From assembly GCA_938003715.1 (NCBI GenBank), contig CALKYK010000573.1, forward strand, positions 1 through 10,509: 10,509 nt of DNA. The letters run 5' to 3'. The notes under the pieces are model-generated. The model was not told where the DNA came from and searched no databases. It was given only the letters and a program-made list of their open reading frames with translations. This DNA comes from an uncultured Gammaproteobacteria bacterium (GTDB lineage: Bacteria > Pseudomonadota > Gammaproteobacteria > Steroidobacterales > Woeseiaceae). This document shows, in pieces, positions 5,357 through 10,509 of this stretch; within the stretch, counting starts at the first letter, position 1, and each line of letters begins with the position of its first letter. The translations under genes were made by a program, and so were the position numbers.

Positions 5357-6191
5357 GGGCGGACACGGTCCGGCGACGTCCGGCGAATACATTTCGCACC
5401 ACCTGCAGAACCTGCAGGTCTGTCGCGTCGAAGGCGAGTGGGTCTGGAACCAGTGTGCCGGCAACCCGTACGCCATCAACGTCGATTCGATGTTTTTCTC
5501 GATCCTCCTCGGCGTCATTTTCGCCTGGATTTTCGGCAGCGCTGCGAGGAAAGCCTCCGCCGGCAAGCCCGGCAAGATGCAGGCGTTCGTCGAGCTCGTG
5601 GTCGACTTCATCGATTCGAGCGTCAAGGACACCTTCCACGGCACCAGCAAGCTCATCGCACCGCTCGCGCTGACGATCTTCGTCTGGGTGTTCTTCATGA
5701 ACCTGATGGACCTGATCCCGGTCGACTGGCTGCCGGAGCTCGGCCTGCTGCTCGGCGTCCCGTACCTCAAAGTCGTGCCGACGACCGACGTCAACATCAC
5801 GTTCGGCATGTCGATTGCCGTGTTCTGCCTGATCATCTTCTACACGGTAAAGAACAAAGGCGTAACCGGCTTCATCAGCGAGCTGACGCTGCACCCGATC
5901 GCGCCCCCCACGAAGGGGCTGGGGCTGATCGCCGCGCCGCTGATCATTGCCTTCAACTTCATCCTGGAATCGGTGGCGCTGCTCGCCAAGCCGCTTTCCC
6001 TGAGCCTGCGGCTATTCGGCAACATGTTCGCCGGCGAACTCATTTTCATCCTGATCGCGATACTCGGTATCTGGCAGCTGCCGCTGCACTTCGCCTGGGC
6101 GGTTTTCCACATACTGATCGTCACGCTGCAGGCTTTCATTTTCATGATGCTGACGATTGTTTACCTGAGCCTGGCATCGGAAGAACACTGA
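5346..6191 (+). CDS. atpB: F1Fo ATP synthase subunit a
   Basis: Subunit a is the membrane stator that forms the two proton half-channels against the c-ring. The 281-residue protein is slightly longer than the E. coli one and has the usual run of membrane helices starting near residue 48. The key motif is 'LSLRLFGNMFAGE' (219-231): Arg222 is the essential arginine (E. coli Arg210) and Glu231 corresponds to Glu219. His255 and Gln262 in the last helix match the recalled E. coli His245 and Gln252. The soluble N-terminus (1-45) contains two Cys residues (Cys26, Cys37). Its ATG lies inside the end of atpI, an 11-base overlap. Everything expected for a working proton channel is present. Confidence 0.97.
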   Translation: MATEGGHGPATSGEYISHHLQNLQVCRVEGEWVWNQCAGNPYAINVDSMFFSILLGVIFAWIFGSAARKASAGKPGKMQAFVELVVDFIDSSVKDTFHGTSKLIAPLALTIFVWVFFMNLMDLIPVDWLPELGLLLGVPYLKVVPTTDVNITFGMSIAVFCLIIFYTVKNKGVTGFISELTLHPIAPPTKGLGLIAAPLIIAFNFILESVALLAKPLSLSLRLFGNMFAGELIFILIAILGIWQLPLHFAWAVFHILIVTLQAFIFMMLTIVYLSLASEEH

Positions 6192-6226
6192 TCGACTTTG
6201 GACAAAATCCTTAACTGGAGAAACTG

Positions 6227-6499
6227 ATGGAAACTGTAATTGGTTACACCGCTCTCGCCGTCGCAATCCTGATCGGCCTCGGTGCACTGGGTGTCGGTAT
6301 CGGCATGGGCCTGCTCGGCGGTCGCTTCCTCGAGGGCGCTGCGAGACAGCCGGAGCTGGCGCCGATGCTGCAGACCAAGATGTTCCTCGTCGTCGCGCTG
6401 CTCGACGCGGTCGCGATGATCGGCGTGGGTATCGCGCTGTACTTCGCGTTCGCCAACCCGTTCATCGGCCAGCTGCAGCAGGCGCTCGCCGGCGGCTAA
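6227..6499 (+). CDS. atpE: F1Fo ATP synthase subunit c (proton-type ring)
   Basis: Subunit c makes the rotating membrane ring that carries protons. The 90-residue protein is a helical hairpin: helix 1 (about 5-32) with a glycine-rich 'GLGALGVGIGMG' face, the polar loop 'RQP' at 40-42 that contacts gamma/epsilon, and helix 2 (about 51-77) with the ion-carrying Asp60. Asp rather than Glu, and no Gln in the helix 1 ion-site region, indicate proton rather than sodium coupling. CTGGAG at 6215-6220, 6 bases before the ATG, in an A-rich context resembles the strong initiation region of E. coli atpE as I recall it, consistent with the need for many copies per enzyme. A small hairpin (CGGCG/CGCCG, 6490-6505) spans the stop codon. 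Confidence 0.97.
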   Translation: METVIGYTALAVAILIGLGALGVGIGMGLLGGRFLEGAARQPELAPMLQTKMFLVVALLDAVAMIGVGIALYFAFANPFIGQLQQALAGG

Positions 6500-6522
6500 T
6501 CGCCGCGCACGGACCGTACGAA

Positions 6523-6536
6523 CCCGCCCCGGCGGG
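6523..6536 (+). promoter_or_regulatory. GC hairpin between atpE and atpF
   Basis: CCCGC (6523-6527) pairs with GCGGG (6532-6536) over a four-base loop, ending 15 bases before the AGGAG ribosome binding site of atpF. With the hairpin over the atpE stop codon it may separate the high translation of atpE from the lower translation of atpF. No T-run follows, so it is not a terminator. Confidence 0.4.
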
Positions 6537-6562
6537 AGACGAACCGGCACCAGGAGAAGACC

Positions 6563-7033
6563 TTGGACATCAACATGACCCTCATCGGCCAGACGATCGC
6601 GATGATCGTTTTCGTCTGGTTCTGCATGAAGTTCATCTGGCCGCCGCTGATGAACGCGATCGAGGAACGCCAGACGCAGATCGCTGACGGGCTCGCCGCC
6701 GCCGAGCGCGGCCAGCAGAGCCTGGAAAAAGCGAAGGCCGAGGCGGAAAAGATCATCGGCGACGCGCGCAAGCAGGCGACGTCAATTCTCGACCAGGCGC
6801 ATGCCAGGGCGAACGAGATCGTTGCCGAAGGCAAGGCGGACGGCGTAAAGGAGCGGGAGCGACAGCTGGCCGCCGCGCGATCGGAGGTCGAGCAGGAAGT
6901 GAACCGCGCACGTGAAGAGCTGCGTGGCCAGGTATCCGCAATCGCCGTCGCCAGCGCAGAGAAAATCCTGCAGCGCGAAATAGATCCGAAGGCTCACGAC
7001 GACATCCTGAGCCAGCTCGCCTCGCAGCTCTAG
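6563..7033 (+). CDS. atpF: F1Fo ATP synthase subunit b, TTG start
   Basis: Subunit b dimers form the peripheral stalk that holds F1 still against Fo. The 156 residues equal the E. coli length. An N-terminal membrane helix (about 6-26, 'IGQTIAMIVFVWFCMKFIWPP') is followed by conserved Arg36, then a long charged coiled coil (about 32-125) and a C-terminal delta-binding segment. I chose the TTG at 6563: AGGAG at 6552-6556 is 6 bases upstream, and the resulting 'MDINMTLIGQ' aligns with the E. coli start 'MNLNATILGQ' residue for residue. The next ATG (6575) is 18 bases from the ribosome binding site. A TTG start may lower translation relative to atpE. It follows atpE by 63 bases. Confidence 0.95.
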   Translation: MDINMTLIGQTIAMIVFVWFCMKFIWPPLMNAIEERQTQIADGLAAAERGQQSLEKAKAEAEKIIGDARKQATSILDQAHARANEIVAEGKADGVKERERQLAAARSEVEQEVNRAREELRGQVSAIAVASAEKILQREIDPKAHDDILSQLASQL

Positions 7034-7046
7034 GGGTCGACTGTCG

Positions 7047-7610
7047 ATGGCGGACAAGCACACGATAGCGCGGCCTTATGCGCAGGCCGTTTTCGAGATC
7101 GCCCGGGACAACGGCTCGCTCGACGTGGTCGGCAAGGCACTGGAACTGGCTGCCGCGCTGATGCGTGACGGTCGCGTGGCGCGCTTTCTCGCCAATCCGA
7201 CCATGAACGACGAGGAGCGCCTCGAGTTCCTGAACGGGCTGTTCGCCGATGCCGGTGGTAAAGGCGGGCTGTTCGGCGGCGGCAACGATCACGGGCAGAA
7301 CTTCCTGAAACTGCTGCTCGAGTACGATCGTATAGACGTGCTGCCGGAAATCGCCGAGCACTACGACGAGCTGAAAGACGCAGTCGAAAACACCGTCGAC
7401 GTCGTCGTTACCGCAGCGGCCCCGATTGGCAAGTCGCAGCAGGCGGAAATCGTCAAGGCACTTGAAAAGCGGCTCGGTCGCAAGGTCAACCTGAGCACGC
7501 AAATCGACGAAAAACTGATCGGCGGCGCCGTCATCCGCGCCGGCGACATCGTAATTGACGGATCACTGCGGGGCAGGCTCGAAAGCCTGTCGAACGCGCT
7601 GGTCGCATAA
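7047..7610 (+). CDS. atpH: F1Fo ATP synthase subunit delta
   Basis: Delta caps the top of F1 and joins it to the b stalk. The 187 residues are about ten more than in E. coli. The N-terminal helical domain begins 'ARPYAQAVFEIA' (8-19), which contacts the N-terminus of alpha. The C-terminal part carries the family ending 'VIRAGDIVIDGSLRGRLESL' (162-181). The extra length appears to be a glycine-rich insert, 'AGGKGGLFGGGNDHGQN' (69-85), before 'FLKLLLEYDRI'. The start ATG lies 13 bases after the atpF stop, with AGGGG at 7032-7036 overlapping that stop codon, which suggests coupled translation. The rest of the protein looks intact. Confidence 0.95.
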   Translation: MADKHTIARPYAQAVFEIARDNGSLDVVGKALELAAALMRDGRVARFLANPTMNDEERLEFLNGLFADAGGKGGLFGGGNDHGQNFLKLLLEYDRIDVLPEIAEHYDELKDAVENTVDVVVTAAAPIGKSQQAEIVKALEKRLGRKVNLSTQIDEKLIGGAVIRAGDIVIDGSLRGRLESLSNALVA

Positions 7611-7622
7611 AGAGGAAAAACA

Positions 7623-9164
<1,542 letters not shown>

Positions 9165-9189
9165 GTAAGTGGAACGCGATTGAGATGGC

Positions 9190-9217
9190 TTTGGCAGCTC
9201 GCAGGGCAACTGCCAGA
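9190..9217 (+). promoter_or_regulatory. Intercistronic hairpin between atpA and atpG
   Basis: TTTGGCAG (9190-9197) pairs with CTGCCAGA (9210-9217), eight pairs including one wobble, around a 12-base loop. It sits in the 92-base gap between atpA and atpG and is not followed by T residues. Such stems can mark RNA processing sites or adjust the relative expression of alpha and gamma, which are needed in a 3:1 ratio. Function is inferred. Confidence 0.45.
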
Positions 9218-9256
9218 AACAGTCATCGCGCCATTCGATAGGAGCTGGGAAACTTT

Positions 9257-10129
9257 ATGCCGGGCGAAAAAGAAATACGCACCAAGATCCGAAGCGTGAA
9301 AAACATGCAGAAGATCACGAAAGCGATGGAAATGGTCGCCGCCTCCAAGATTCGCAAGGCCCAGCAGCAGATGGAGGCGTCGCGCCCGTACGCGGAGCGC
9401 ATTCGCCGCGTCATCGGTCACCTCGGCAGCGCCAACCCGGACTACAAGCATCCGTGGCTGGTGGAGCGCGAAGTGCGTCGAGTCGGATATATCGTCATCT
9501 CGACCGACCGCGGGCTGTGCGGCGGCCTGAACGTGAACCTGTTCAAGACCGTAATCAAGGATCTCGTGCGCTGGAAAGAGCAGGACGTCGAGGTCGACCT
9601 GGCACTCGTCGGCGCGAAGGCCGTGCGCTTTTTCCGCCGCATCGGCGGCAAGGTCGTCGGCACCGCGACGCACCTGGGCGACCGGCCGCACGTCAACGAC
9701 CTGATCGGTGCGATCAAGATCATGCTGGACTCCTACAGCGACGGAAAGATCGACCGCCTGTTTCTCGTCCACAACGAGTTTGTCAGCACGATGAGCCAGA
9801 AGCCCGAGATCAAGACCATCCTGCCGGTCAGTGCGATCGACATCGGCGAAGGAACGCTGCAGGACCACTGGGACTACATCTACGAGCCGAGCGCGCTTGA
9901 ACTGCTCGACGACGTACTGATGCGCTACATCGAATCTCAGGTCTATCGCGGCGCCGTCGAAAATTTCGCCTGCGAGATGGCGGCGAAGATGGTGGCGATG
10001 AAGTCGGCGACCGACAACGCCGGCGAGATCATCGACAAGCTGCAGCTGCAGTACAACAAGGCGCGGCAGGCCGCGATTACGCAGGAAATTTCCGAGATCG
10101 TCGGCGGTGCCGCCGCGGTGTCGGGTTAA
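9257..10129 (+). CDS. atpG: F1Fo ATP synthase subunit gamma
   Basis: Gamma is the central rotor shaft that couples c-ring rotation to catalysis in beta. The 290-residue protein begins with the conserved shaft helix 'KEIRTKIRSVKNMQKITKAM' (5-24), continuing 'EMVAASKIRKAQ'. The central Rossmann-like part has 'STDRGLCGGLNVNLF' (82-96). The C-terminal helix includes 'ENFACEMAAKMVAMKSATDNA' near 243-263 and ends 'QAAITQEISEIVGGAAAVSG', matching the family pairing of N- and C-terminal helices. AGGAG at 9240-9244 is rather far from the ATG (12 bases); the GGGA at 9247-9250 is closer. It follows atpA by 92 bases, one of the longest gaps inside the operon. Confidence 0.97.
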   Translation: MPGEKEIRTKIRSVKNMQKITKAMEMVAASKIRKAQQQMEASRPYAERIRRVIGHLGSANPDYKHPWLVEREVRRVGYIVISTDRGLCGGLNVNLFKTVIKDLVRWKEQDVEVDLALVGAKAVRFFRRIGGKVVGTATHLGDRPHVNDLIGAIKIMLDSYSDGKIDRLFLVHNEFVSTMSQKPEIKTILPVSAIDIGEGTLQDHWDYIYEPSALELLDDVLMRYIESQVYRGAVENFACEMAAKMVAMKSATDNAGEIIDKLQLQYNKARQAAITQEISEIVGGAAAVSG

Positions 10130-10150
10130 GCGAATTCAAAGTGTGAATGA

Positions 10151-10170
10151 CGGCGGCAGACGAGCCGCCG
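10151..10170 (+). promoter_or_regulatory. Strong GC hairpin upstream of atpD
   Basis: CGGCGGC (10151-10157) pairs perfectly with GCCGCCG (10164-10170) across a six-base loop AGACGA. It ends 17 bases before the atpD start and just before its AGAGGA ribosome binding site (10176-10181). The absence of a T-run argues against termination. It may block decay or keep the ribosome binding site open. Confidence 0.5.
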
Positions 10171-10187
10171 CAGACAGAGGATAAAAG

Positions 10188-10509
10188 ATGAGCACCGGAA
10201 CAACCGTGCAGATTATTGGCGCCGTCGTGGACGTCGAGTTCCCGGCAGACCAGATTCCGAAGGTGTATGACGCCCTTGTCATCGACCAGGCGGACATCAC
10301 GCTCGAAGTCCAGCAGCAGCTCGGCGACGGCGTCGTGCGGACGATCGCGATGGGCTCGAGCGAGGGCCTGAAGCGGGGCATGGCGGTGACCAACACGGGC
10401 AGCCCGATTACCGTGCCGGTCGGCGAAAAAACGATCGGAAGAATCATGGACGTGCTCGGCAATCCCAACGACATGAAGGGTAAGATCTGCGCGGAAACAA
10501 AGATGCAGA
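10188..10509 (+). CDS. atpD: F1Fo ATP synthase subunit beta, N-terminal part
   Basis: Beta carries the catalytic ATP site of F1. Only the first 107 codons are in the window; the gene runs off the right edge, so the P-loop and catalytic residues are not visible. The visible part is the N-terminal beta-barrel with 'VQIIGAVVDVEFPADQIPKV' (7-26), 'LEVQQQLGDGVVRTIAMGSSEGL' (about 39-61) and 'PVGEKTIGRIMDVLGNPNDMKG' (about 77-98), all typical of proteobacterial beta subunits. The ATG is well supported by AGAGGA at 10176-10181, 6 bases upstream. The gap to atpG is 58 bases and contains a strong hairpin. Confidence 0.97.
   Translation, partial: MSTGTTVQIIGAVVDVEFPADQIPKVYDALVIDQADITLEVQQQLGDGVVRTIAMGSSEGLKRGMAVTNTGSPITVPVGEKTIGRIMDVLGNPNDMKGKICAETKMQ

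Noticed and set aside
6227..6499. Sodium-type c-ring
   Set aside because: The ion site is Asp60 without the Gln/Glu/Ser-Thr set typical of sodium-binding c subunits, so a proton ring is more likely.

Overview
The window looks like chromosome from a GC-rich gammaproteobacterium, close to the replication origin. This rests on the end of parA and all of parB lying upstream of an F1Fo ATP synthase operon in the order atpI-B-E-F-H-A-G-D. The ATP synthase proteins closely resemble E. coli ones as I remember them: subunit alpha is 513 residues, subunit b is 156 residues, and key residues fall at the same or nearly the same numbers. I cannot fix the genus from sequence alone.

Left part (1-1852): the parA tail, parB and a short-chain dehydrogenase-like gene sit head to tail with gaps of 20 and 12 bases, so they are probably one transcript. 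ParA and ParB segregate the chromosome. The third protein has a Rossmann fold but lacks the catalytic Ser and Tyr of its family.

Middle part (1853-4659): four genes separate parB from atpI, counting the SDR-like gene. In many gammaproteobacteria parB and atpI are neighbours, so this is an accessory block. After the SDR-like gene come a 110-residue protein I do not recognise, with a GTG start and a palindrome upstream; a convergent EAL-domain protein resembling receiver-EAL regulators of cyclic di-GMP; and, divergent from it, a secreted metzincin-type zinc protease that ends at a strong intrinsic terminator.

Right part (4660-10509): a 313-base gene-free stretch holds the terminator, a 20-base-period repeat, a good sigma-70 promoter and a leader containing a terminator-like hairpin before atpI. 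The operon follows: atpI and atpB overlap by 11 bases, atpE has a strong ribosome binding site, atpF starts with TTG, and atpD is cut by the window end. Compact hairpins lie between atpE/atpF, atpA/atpG and atpG/atpD. Together these genes encode the Fo motor (a, b, c), most of F1 (delta, alpha, gamma, start of beta) and the assembly factor AtpI. The epsilon gene atpC should lie beyond the right edge.

Most of the window is ordinary core genome. The places worth a second look are the atp leader, the insertion between parB and atpI, and the altered active sites of the SDR-like, EAL and protease proteins.
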